NCBI GenBank assembly: GCA_036985855.1
Contig: BTQL01000023.1
Coordinates: forward strand, 1-30,535
Direction of reading: 5' to 3'
Source of the DNA: B3-G11 sp036985855
GTDB lineage: Bacteria; Actinomycetota; Acidimicrobiia; Spongiisociales; UBA5794
Length of the DNA: 30,535 nucleotides
Shown: piece after piece, positions 7,202-13,677 of the stretch
Layout of the letters: every line of letters starts with the position of its first letter
How positions within the stretch are numbered: position 1 is the first letter of the stretch
Program-made: the position numbers and the translations under genes
Notes under the pieces: model-generated
Told to the model about the DNA's origin: nothing
Database searches by the model: none
The model's input: only the letters and a program-made list of their open reading frames with translations

Positions 7202-7786
7202 GTGAGCGAACGAAAACAATTCATCTCAGGAGTTGCGCTCGTTGTGGCTGGCGTCGTGATCGCCATCGGCGGGTCTTTCCTTGTGCACATGGTGGAGTCT
7301 GCCGAGTTCGACGAATTCGGACGAGCTCTCTATCCGAATGTCCCTCGTGGTTGGATGCTTGCGACACTCGCTCAGCTCGTTGCCCTCGGCGGTGTTCTCA
7401 TTGCGATGGTTGGTGTAACGCTCGGATGGATCTGGAAACGCACCTTGACCTGGGCAAGGGCGATGCTCGGAGCGGTGCTGTTCGCCGGTTTGATGTTCAT
7501 CATCTTTGCGATCATCCCAAACCAGTTCCTCACAATCACTCAGTCGACACTCGAATGGACCCCGCAGAAGATCTTCATCACGTTTCCTGCCGCCGTTGTC
7601 ATGAACAACGATGTGTCGATCTCGTACGCGGCACTCAAGGACATGATCTCGGCCGGGTACACAACCACCATGCTGTTCCTGATTCCGATCATCATGTACC
7701 AGTGGCAGGGCCGCGCGAAGAGGGCTGACATTCCCAAACCGACGCCCATATCGAACTACGGCAGGCCAATGCGAGTTGATCGCTGA
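7202..7786 (+). CDS. Unknown 4-TM membrane protein heading the b6/Rieske operon
   Basis: 194 residues with hydrophobic segments at about 9-31, 52-75, 88-108 and 150-167, plus a shorter one near 124-137. It ends in a basic, Pro-rich tail (RAKRADIPKPTPISNYGRP). No Cys or haem motif is present, and I do not recognise a family. GTG 7202 is preceded by AGGAG. Its TGA overlaps the ATG of the ferredoxin gene by 1 nt, so the two are likely translationally coupled. First position in an operon for a menaquinol-oxidising complex suggests an accessory or assembly subunit, perhaps the membrane anchor for the ferredoxin. That role is inference from order alone. Confidence 0.75.
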   Translation: MSERKQFISGVALVVAGVVIAIGGSFLVHMVESAEFDEFGRALYPNVPRGWMLATLAQLVALGGVLIAMVGVTLGWIWKRTLTWARAMLGAVLFAGLMFIIFAIIPNQFLTITQSTLEWTPQKIFITFPAAVVMNNDVSISYAALKDMISAGYTTTMLFLIPIIMYQWQGRAKRADIPKPTPISNYGRPMRVDR

Positions 7787-8229
7787 TGGCAAAAGAAGCC
7801 TGGCTCGAAACGCCTCCGATTCGCGACGATTATCAACTAGCGATTGTCGATCCTGAATACTTGCTCGCTGCCGTCAAGCCGAAACAGTTCATCCACATCG
7901 ATCAGTCCGAGTGCATCCTGTGCGCCGGATGTGTCGATATCTGTCCGTGGAAATGTATCCATATCCTCAGTCCCGAGATCATCACAGAAACGTTTGGTGT
8001 CGACGATCCGAACAGCAAGCCCGAGAACCAGGCGATGTTCCTCATCGATGACACCGAGTGCACGAGATGCAAGTTGTGTGTCGACCGCTGTCCGACGAAC
8101 GTGATCACGATCGGGAAATTCGGTGGGTCGATCGCCTCGCAATCAGATGACATCGAAGCTGCCCCATGGGAGTTCGACACGGGGAACCGTGATACGAAGA
8201 ATGGTTATGCCTACGGCACACGCTGGTAG
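7786..8229 (+). CDS. 2[4Fe-4S] ferredoxin-type protein of the b6/Rieske operon
   Basis: 147 residues with two 4Fe-4S motifs: CILCAGCVDICP (Cys43, 46, 49, 53) and CTRCKLCVDRCP (Cys92, 95, 98, 102). They are separated by a 38-residue insert that is longer than in small clostridial ferredoxins. An extra Cys57 follows the first motif. There is no signal peptide or membrane span, so it should be cytoplasmic. The C-terminal ~40 residues (from about 108) are polar and end in YAYGTRW. The ATG overlaps the stop of the upstream 4-TM gene. Placement directly before a cytochrome b6-type gene suggests a peripheral electron-transfer subunit on the cytoplasmic side. Whether it feeds electrons into, or takes them from, the quinone site cannot be read from sequence. 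Confidence 0.9.
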   Translation: MAKEAWLETPPIRDDYQLAIVDPEYLLAAVKPKQFIHIDQSECILCAGCVDICPWKCIHILSPEIITETFGVDDPNSKPENQAMFLIDDTECTRCKLCVDRCPTNVITIGKFGGSIASQSDDIEAAPWEFDTGNRDTKNGYAYGTRW

Positions 8230-8242
8230 GCAAGAAGTACGA

Positions 8243-8248
8243 CGAGGA
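8243..8248 (+). promoter_or_regulatory. Ribosome binding site supporting a TTG start
   Basis: GAGGAG lies about 8 nt before TTG 8257, the proposed start of the cytochrome b6-type gene. The strong site justifies the rare start codon. Confidence 0.5.
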
Positions 8249-8256
8249 GAGCCAGA

Positions 8257-9033
8257 TTGGCAGACGGAAAAGGGAAGGGCGGCCTCAAGGAAGCCGTAAA
8301 TGGGATGGGAGACCACGTGCGCAATTCGCAGGTGTGGAACTCGATCTTCCGCCCCGGTTCCCCGATGCGGGCAGATAGCAGCGACTCGCCAAGGAATCGT
8401 TCATATGTCGTGATGAACAATGTTCTGTATCACCTCCACCCGGTGAAGGTGAAACGGCACGGAGTAAAGCTGTCTTACACCCTGTGCCTCGGTGGTCTGA
8501 GCTTCTTCCTGTTCATCCTGTTGACCATCACAGGTATCTTCCTGATGTTCTACTACCGGCCGACCTCACCACAGGCCTACTTCGATCTCCAGGCACTTGC
8601 GACCGATGTTGCGTTTGGCCAGATGGTGCGCAACATGCATCGGTGGGGCGCTCACATCATGGTGCTCACGGTGTTTCTCCACATGAGCCGGGTGTTCTAC
8701 CACGGTGTCTACAAGCCGCCGCGCGAGTTCAACTGGGTCGTCGGGATCGTGCTGCTGCTGCTCACACTCCTTCTCTCATTCACCGGATACCTGCTCCCAT
8801 GGGATCAGCTGGCGTTGTGGGCCGTGACCGTCGGTACCAACATGGGTGCATATGCGCCCGTTTTCGGAAACCAAGTGAGCTTTGTGTTGATCGGTGGTGT
8901 CCTGATCACTGCAAACACGCTGCTGCGTTTCTATGTTCTCCATGTTCTCTTCCTACCGTTCATCATCACCATCTTCATGGCCGTCCACTTTTGGCGGGTT
9001 CGTAAAGACGGCGGCATTTCGGGACCCCTCTAA
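8257..9033 (+). CDS. Cytochrome b6-type N-terminal cytochrome b of a Rieske/cyt b complex
   Basis: 258 residues with four transmembrane helices. Four haem b ligands are present: His128 and His142 in helix B, and His229 and His244 in helix D. The 15-residue step between the last two is typical of b6f rather than bc1. Other b6-like landmarks are LCLGG (Cys77), FYYRPTSPQAY, MHRWGAH, KPPREFNWVVG, TGYLLPWDQ and a C-terminal GISGPL. Cys77 matches the cytochrome b6 Cys that covalently holds haem c_n. The polar N-terminal ~50 residues are extra compared with plant b6. The subunit oxidises quinol across the membrane with the subunit IV-like and Rieske proteins. Start TTG 8257 is supported by GAGGAG. 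Classical actinobacterial QcrB is instead one long unsplit protein. Confidence 0.93.
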   Translation: MADGKGKGGLKEAVNGMGDHVRNSQVWNSIFRPGSPMRADSSDSPRNRSYVVMNNVLYHLHPVKVKRHGVKLSYTLCLGGLSFFLFILLTITGIFLMFYYRPTSPQAYFDLQALATDVAFGQMVRNMHRWGAHIMVLTVFLHMSRVFYHGVYKPPREFNWVVGIVLLLLTLLLSFTGYLLPWDQLALWAVTVGTNMGAYAPVFGNQVSFVLIGGVLITANTLLRFYVLHVLFLPFIITIFMAVHFWRVRKDGGISGPL

Positions 9034-9042
9034 GGAGAAATC

Positions 9043-9933
9043 GTGGCACAGCTACCAGAAAATCTTCTCAGACGGTCGGCCGAGGCTCGAGCGAAGGCCG
9101 AAGGTCGGTCGGTCGAAGAAGTGCTTGCCGAAATGAAGGGAGAGGCACAGCCCGAGGCGCCGCCCGAGGCGACGCAGTCTTCAGTCGACAGTTCACCGTC
9201 CACGGATGCCCCTGCTGGTGGGGGGCGCGATCTCGACGCAGAGGCAAACGAGTACGGCGTACCGAGACCCATTCTCGAACGGTCGATGTTCGCGAGGGCA
9301 AGGGCCGACGGAATCTCTGTGCCCGCCATGGCGGGCACCGCCGCGCCTACGGTCGCTGCGCCGCCTTCTGCGGGTGCTCCGGTAGCCGCATCGCGTGCTC
9401 CGACTGGACCACCCCCGGGGGTGCGCACGCAGAGATTGCTCACGGTTGTCAAAGCCGGCGCGATCCAGGGTGCCGACAGAGAACCTCAGGACAAGGTCAA
9501 CGTGTGGCCGCATCTTCTGGCCATCGAGTTCGTCGCGCTCCTCGTCATGTTGGCTTTCCTCACCCTGTTGTCTGCGTTCGTTGATGCGCCGCTCCTGGAG
9601 TTCGCGAACTTCAACGAACAACCGAACCCGTCCAAGGCCCCGTGGTATTTCCTCGGGCTGCAGGAGCTGCTTGCCTACTTTGATCCCCAGGTCGCTGGCA
9701 TCATCATTCCAGGTTTTGGATTGGCCGCGCTGGCCTTCATCCCGTACATCGATCGAAACCCATCCGTGCGGCCGTCAGACCGTAAGTTTGCGATTTCGAT
9801 CTTCACCGTGTTCCTTGTGGCTGCGGCGGTCGTAACGATCTTCGGGTCGTTTTTCAGGGGTCCGGGATTCAACTTCATCTTTCCGTGGCGCGACGGGATA
9901 TTCTTTGACGACTTGAAGACGATACTTGAATGA
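9043..9933 (+). CDS. Subunit IV-type C-terminal cytochrome b with N-terminal RSAxARA modules
   Basis: 296 residues. The C-terminal half (about 153-296) is a three-helix subunit IV: VNVWPHLLAIEF, the quinol-site segment PSKAPWYFLGLQELL (where b6f has PEWY), and IDRNPSVRPSDRK. The N-terminal ~130 residues are not part of canonical subunit IV. They hold LPENLLRRSAEARAKAEGRS with VEEVLAEMKG (residues 4-33) and a second, weaker copy, YGVPRPILERSMFARARADG (71-90), followed by an Ala/Pro-rich linker. These modules match those in the divergently encoded cytochrome at 3717-5084. GTG 9043 is preceded by AAGGAG (9032-9037), and the gene starts 9 nt after the b6-type gene, so co-translation is likely. 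Confidence 0.9.
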   Translation: MAQLPENLLRRSAEARAKAEGRSVEEVLAEMKGEAQPEAPPEATQSSVDSSPSTDAPAGGGRDLDAEANEYGVPRPILERSMFARARADGISVPAMAGTAAPTVAAPPSAGAPVAASRAPTGPPPGVRTQRLLTVVKAGAIQGADREPQDKVNVWPHLLAIEFVALLVMLAFLTLLSAFVDAPLLEFANFNEQPNPSKAPWYFLGLQELLAYFDPQVAGIIIPGFGLAALAFIPYIDRNPSVRPSDRKFAISIFTVFLVAAAVVTIFGSFFRGPGFNFIFPWRDGIFFDDLKTILE

Positions 9934-9969
9934 GTGGTTCTGCATGAGATACTTGAGCGGCGATTCTCC

Positions 9970-10824
9970 ATGAGCACTACAAACATCTTCGTTCTGATCA
10001 TCGTCGTTGCCGCAGCGATCGCAGCCTTCGGCATCATCGCTGTTGCATTTCAGCGTAAAGACACCGATGGCGCCGTCACGCAGGCTGAGCTTGGCCGAAA
10101 GGCCGTCAAGGCGGACCTGGCGAAACACAAGGCCATGGAGCAGGTTGCAGCCGTCGAGGGGGGCAGCGTTGCCACTGCCACGATGGTCGACGCACCAACC
10201 GAGTTTGTCGACGATGCGCCCCGCATCGAGATCACTGAAGACGACTACGGCGTTACACGCCGAAAGTTCTTCAACAGAGCGATCGGCGCAGTCTTCGGTC
10301 TCTTCATGCTCCAATTCACCCTTGCAAGTCTCGCATTCATCTGGCCCAAGCTGAAGGGCGGCTTCGGTGCGCCTGTCAAGGCCGGCAATTTCGATGCTCT
10401 CAAGACTGAGGTGATCCAGGCTGGAACGATCATCCCGAAGGCCATTCCTGCGGCTCAGGCCTGGATCGTCCCATTCGAGCTGAGTAAGCTCCCAGGTTCA
10501 CAGTACGAGTCGGTAGCGTTCGTCGTTGCAGGCGGCGAAGACGACGGTGTCGGCCTGATGGCGCTGTGGCATCGATGCGTTCACCTGGGCTGTCGTGTTC
10601 CTGAGTGCATCCCATCTCAGGGGTTCGAGTGCCCGTGTCACGGTTCGAAGTACAACGCGCACGGTGAGTACTCTGCCGGGCCGGCACCGAGGAATCTCGA
10701 CAGGTTTGGGGTGAGTATCGACGCTGCAGGAGAACTCGTGATCGATACGGGAACGATCGTCCAGACGGCCAGGTCGAAGAGCTTCACGATACCCTACCCC
10801 CAGGGCCCGTTCTGTGTTGGGTGA
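9970..10824 (+). CDS. Rieske [2Fe-2S] protein of the menaquinol:cytochrome c complex
   Basis: 284 residues from ATG 9970; an in-frame GTG at 9934 directly after the previous stop would add 12 residues. Cluster motifs are CVHLGC (Cys203, His205, Cys208) and CPCHGSKY (Cys221, His224), with Cys223 and Cys208 placed for the stabilising disulfide. There are two predicted membrane spans: about 6-27 and 103-124. The second follows VTRRKFFNRA, a twin-arginine-like signal of the kind used to place Rieske domains. A polar linker with an acidic stretch separates them. Two spans differ from the single span of most Rieske proteins and the three of classical actinobacterial QcrA. The protein carries electrons from quinol to a c-type haem. 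It overlaps the start of the dihaem cytochrome gene. Confidence 0.92.
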   Translation: MSTTNIFVLIIVVAAAIAAFGIIAVAFQRKDTDGAVTQAELGRKAVKADLAKHKAMEQVAAVEGGSVATATMVDAPTEFVDDAPRIEITEDDYGVTRRKFFNRAIGAVFGLFMLQFTLASLAFIWPKLKGGFGAPVKAGNFDALKTEVIQAGTIIPKAIPAAQAWIVPFELSKLPGSQYESVAFVVAGGEDDGVGLMALWHRCVHLGCRVPECIPSQGFECPCHGSKYNAHGEYSAGPAPRNLDRFGVSIDAAGELVIDTGTIVQTARSKSFTIPYPQGPFCVG

Positions 10825-12412
10825 TCACGCAGTGAACCATCTGGCCATCGTGCTCGCCGCCGGCGGCGAGCCCGCCGATTCGGGTAGCGGGCTCGGAATC
10901 GGTGCCCTCGCATTGATTCTGGTCGTAGCGCTCCTCCTCACCTGGATGGCGTATCTCTACTTGAACTCTCGCCGTTCGAAGGCAGCTGCCCAGGAAGCCG
11001 CACCTTCGAATCTCTCTCCGGGAGCTTCCGATGACGAACTCGAGAACAAGAAGCTGACCCGCGTGCTTCGCGCCGCGCTTCTCGGCTCAGCTCTCATGGC
11101 GATCATCATGCCCTGGTATGCATTGAACGAGCCTGGTCGACAGGAGGCGTTCGCCGAAGAGATCCAGGAATTGGATGTCGAGGAGGGTGCGCACTTCTTC
11201 AGCGTTGAAGGATTCACATGTGCAAACTGTCATGGCCCGACGGGTGGCGGTGGCGCTGTGGGCTTCCAAGAATCGCGCTCCGGGGTTGAGACGATCTGGG
11301 CGGTCCCGTCCCTCGATGACGTCTTCTTCAGATACGAAGAAGAGGAGATCCGCCATTGGATTGTCTTCGGTCGAGATGGCACCCCCATGCCGCCCAATGG
11401 TCTTGAAGGTGGCGGTGCCATGAGCGTTCAGGAAATCGACCAGGTGGTCGCGTTCCTCAAGTCCATACAGGTCACCCAGCAAGAGGCATTCGAAAAGTCA
11501 CAGGGCATCCCAGACCGTGCCCTTACCCAGATCGAAGGTGGTGAGCAGGCGACTCAAACGCTCATCAACTTCCAGGAGATCCAGATCGAAGCGGTCAACG
11601 CGGCGCCAGGCACGCTCGGCGTTGTCGGCACATTCCCGGACGACCTGAAGGATCTGCTGCAAGCACCGGGCACATGCACAGAGGCTTCTGCAAACCTCGT
11701 TGGCACAACCTGTGAGCAGCCGGGCACCGATACTGACCGCGACGGACTGACGGACGAGGCGGAGAATGGTCTCACAGCGATTGCGGCTGTCTCGCGTGCA
11801 GAACTGACGGTAATCAATGGAGTTGCAGGGGAAAATACCTACGTATTCGAACCCCAGGCGGTGTACGACGTTCGCTTCGATCCTTTCGACGCGTTCACCA
11901 ATGGCGACGGGGACCTTGATGAGGCAGACGCGCTCATCTCACAGCTAGAGACCGACGTCCTACTCCTCTCGGTAGTCGCTGAGCGTCAGGACCAGTTCCT
12001 CGAGGACTTGGAGTCCGGCCTCGTGTTCCTCCAGAATTCGCTCGAGCTGCGCATATGGGATATCGACTTCGCTTCGGTCGCATCGGAGATGGGCGTGTCC
12101 GAGGCCGATGCCAAGCTTGCAGTGGGACTGTTCAACGGTTACTGCGCTCGCTGCCACACGGCAGGGTATTCGGCGGGAGCAACGTTCGATCAGGGTGCCG
12201 GTACGGGCGCGTGGGCGCCATCTCTTGTCAATGGGCGATCCGAGCTGCAGTTCCCCGACATGAGCGACCAGATCTCCTTCGTTATCGGCGGCTCCGAAAA
12301 CGCAAAGAACTACGGAATCAATGGACTCGGTACCGGGCGTATGCCAGCCTTCGGTATGGTGCTGTCTGAGAGGCAGATCGAATTGATCGTCATGTATGAG
12401 AGGACGCTCTGA
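10814..12412 (+). CDS. Dihaem cytochrome c with a calcium-binding-like insert
   Basis: 532 residues from GTG 10814; GTG 10832 is an equally possible start. Spans at about 27-50 and 88-104 are followed by two class I cytochrome c domains. The first has CANCH (136-140) and a possible ligand Met in GRDGTPMPPNG; the second has CARCH (444-448) and GRMPAFG (Met510). Between them, about 220 residues include DTDRDGLTDEAE (306-317), like a thrombospondin type-3 repeat, and FTNGDGDLDEAD (361-372), like an EF-hand loop. A Cys288/Cys300 pair lies in the same insert. The protein most likely acts outside the membrane as electron acceptor of the Rieske protein, analogous to QcrC. The insert is not part of QcrC. 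The last bases overlap the next ATG. Confidence 0.88.
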   Translation: MLGDHAVNHLAIVLAAGGEPADSGSGLGIGALALILVVALLLTWMAYLYLNSRRSKAAAQEAAPSNLSPGASDDELENKKLTRVLRAALLGSALMAIIMPWYALNEPGRQEAFAEEIQELDVEEGAHFFSVEGFTCANCHGPTGGGGAVGFQESRSGVETIWAVPSLDDVFFRYEEEEIRHWIVFGRDGTPMPPNGLEGGGAMSVQEIDQVVAFLKSIQVTQQEAFEKSQGIPDRALTQIEGGEQATQTLINFQEIQIEAVNAAPGTLGVVGTFPDDLKDLLQAPGTCTEASANLVGTTCEQPGTDTDRDGLTDEAENGLTAIAAVSRAELTVINGVAGENTYVFEPQAVYDVRFDPFDAFTNGDGDLDEADALISQLETDVLLLSVVAERQDQFLEDLESGLVFLQNSLELRIWDIDFASVASEMGVSEADAKLAVGLFNGYCARCHTAGYSAGATFDQGAGTGAWAPSLVNGRSELQFPDMSDQISFVIGGSENAKNYGINGLGTGRMPAFGMVLSERQIELIVMYERTL

Positions 12413-12912
12413 TGCGCCGCGTTGTCGATGCGCTGCGCCGCGATGAGTCAGGGTTGACAAAACTCGAAGCCCTGGGTCTGTTCGCATTCGTCGTATCTCT
12501 CTTGTCGATGGTCGGACCCGTCCGCGAGTTCGTCATCGATCTCATCGGCGTCGTGTTCGGGCAGATGGATCCTGACACGGGTCTTCCGAATGAGTTTTCG
12601 ACCGCGATGCGCGGGTTCGTCGTTGTCGGCGGTGCCGTCATCGTATTCATCGGGTCCGGCTGGTTGCTTCTTTGGACCAACCTGGGGAAACGCTTGTCGT
12701 TCCTACTCACCGGTGCGGCCACATTCGGATGGCTCGTCATCAACGGGTTTCTGTTCGTTGTCTACGCACCTCGTGGGATTCGGCCGGCGAACCTCGAGGG
12801 TCTCAACGCGATCCAGATGAGGTTGCCGGCGATCGCCATGACAGCAGCCTCTTTGGTCCTGTTCTTGATGTTCTTCACCGCTCTCAATCGGTACGAGGCA
12901 GATACCGAATAG
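12412..12912 (+). CDS. Unknown 4-TM protein ending the b6/Rieske operon
   Basis: 166 residues with hydrophobic segments near 20-49, 67-88, 96-119 and 138-158. The start is odd: RRDESGLTKLEALGLFAFVV resembles the class III prepilin/Flp signal, with Gly14 followed by Glu at position +5. The rest is far too long and hydrophobic for a Flp pilin. No redox motif is visible and I recognise no family. ATG 12412 overlaps the stop of the dihaem cytochrome gene by 1 nt, so translational coupling and membership in the complex are likely. It converges with rex, with 9 nt between stops and no visible terminator. Confidence 0.75.
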   Translation: MRRVVDALRRDESGLTKLEALGLFAFVVSLLSMVGPVREFVIDLIGVVFGQMDPDTGLPNEFSTAMRGFVVVGGAVIVFIGSGWLLLWTNLGKRLSFLLTGAATFGWLVINGFLFVVYAPRGIRPANLEGLNAIQMRLPAIAMTAASLVLFLMFFTALNRYEADTE

Positions 12913-12921
12913 GCGTACCCG

Positions 12922-13542
12922 CTACGATTCCTGTAGATGAAACGCAAGTATCCCGAGTTCGGTTGAGAGATCGACTCGACGAACGGACACATCATCGTCG
13001 GTCTTGAGGATCGTCGGCGCAAGGTTGAGAATCGACTTCACGCCTGCTGCGGTCAGCCGATCGGATATGGCCTGGGCAGCTGAAGGCGGGGTCGCGAGGA
13101 TTCCTATCTCAACACCCTTGTCGGCGATGACGTATTCGAGACGTTGAAGTGATTCGACCGTGAGACCGTTGACTCTCGTGCCGATCCGATCCTCGTCTAC
13201 ATCGAGAACTGCAACGATCTCGAACCCCCAGGTCTCGAATCCCTTGTAGTTGGCCAGCGCGGATCCCATGTTTCCCGCACCGATGACGACGACAGGATGT
13301 ACCGATGTGAGGCCCAATGCCTTCCGGATCTGCCCGCGGAGCTCCTCGCGGTCGTATCCGACACCCCGCGTCCCGTGGGTGCCGAGGTATGAGAAGTCCT
13401 TGCGAACCTGAGCGGAGTTCACACCAGCGGCCTCCGCCAGGTCTTCAGACGAACATGTCCCACTGGTGTGGGACATGTCCGTGAGACATCGCAGATAACG
13501 CGGCAATCGCGCCACGGTGGCTTCGGGGATGCTGGCCTTCAT
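12922..13542 (-). CDS. rex: Redox-sensing transcriptional repressor Rex
   Basis: 206 residues from ATG 13542. The winged-helix domain shows IPEATVARLPRYLR, SSEDLAEAAGVNSAQVRKDFSYLG and GTRGVGYD; the Rossmann domain shows VVVIGAGNMGSALANY (about 85-99) and TPPSAAQ. The C-terminal helix that swaps in the dimer is present. Rex binds DNA when NADH/NAD+ is low and typically represses respiratory or fermentative genes. It lies divergently upstream of nuoA, across 135 nt, so control of nuo and of itself is likely. An upstream in-frame TTG (13569) is possible, but ATG 13542 matches the family N-terminus and has TACCAT 7 nt upstream. The 5' coding region carries a perfect 11-bp inverted repeat. Confidence 0.95.
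   Translation of the reverse strand: MKASIPEATVARLPRYLRCLTDMSHTSGTCSSEDLAEAAGVNSAQVRKDFSYLGTHGTRGVGYDREELRGQIRKALGLTSVHPVVVIGAGNMGSALANYKGFETWGFEIVAVLDVDEDRIGTRVNGLTVESLQRLEYVIADKGVEIGILATPPSAAQAISDRLTAAGVKSILNLAPTILKTDDDVSVRRVDLSTELGILAFHLQES
13453..13478. repeat. Perfect 11-bp inverted repeat with 4-nt centre inside rex
   Basis: ACATGTCCCAC-TGGT-GTGGGACATGT, lying about 65-90 nt after the rex start codon and encoding the segment MSHTSGTC. It could be a DNA operator (its 4-nt centre is like that of Rex sites, but the half-site is not the TTGTGAA consensus) or an mRNA hairpin early in the message. The function is unknown. Confidence 0.6.
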
Positions 13543-13549
13543 GGGTCGG

Positions 13550-13555
13550 ATGGTA
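13550..13555 (-). promoter_or_regulatory. Putative -10 box of a leaderless rex transcript
   Basis: TACCAT on the minus strand lies 7 nt before ATG 13542. It supports this start over the upstream TTG at 13569. Confidence 0.5.
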
Positions 13556-13577
13556 GGGTGGTCCCGCAATGCGGAAT

Positions 13578-13616
13578 CAGTTCTCAGCTACCCAAAGTTC
13601 TGTTCACTGAGAACTG
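13578..13616. promoter_or_regulatory. Candidate operator: perfect 10-bp inverted repeat between rex and nuoA
   Basis: CAGTTCTCAG (13578-13587) and its exact reverse complement CTGAGAACTG (13607-13616) are separated by 19 nt. AACTGT repeats directly at 13612-13617 and 13619-13624. The centres are 29 bp apart, near three helical turns. The pair lies in the divergent rex/nuoA control region. It does not match the Rex consensus, so the binding protein is unknown. A transcribed stem-loop is possible only if a start site lies further upstream. Confidence 0.45.
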
Positions 13617-13663
13617 TCAACTGTGGACTTGTCGGCGATAGCTGGTGTGGACACCTGAGAGGT

Positions 13664-13669
13664 TATCCT
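13664..13669 (+). promoter_or_regulatory. Putative -10 box of the nuo operon
   Basis: TATCCT with 8 nt to ATG 13678 and no Shine-Dalgarno sequence between, consistent with a leaderless nuoA. Just upstream is a short palindrome-like GGTGT-GG-ACACC (13644-13655), which could overlap polymerase or repressor binding. Confidence 0.45.
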
Positions 13670-13677
13670 GAGCGACC

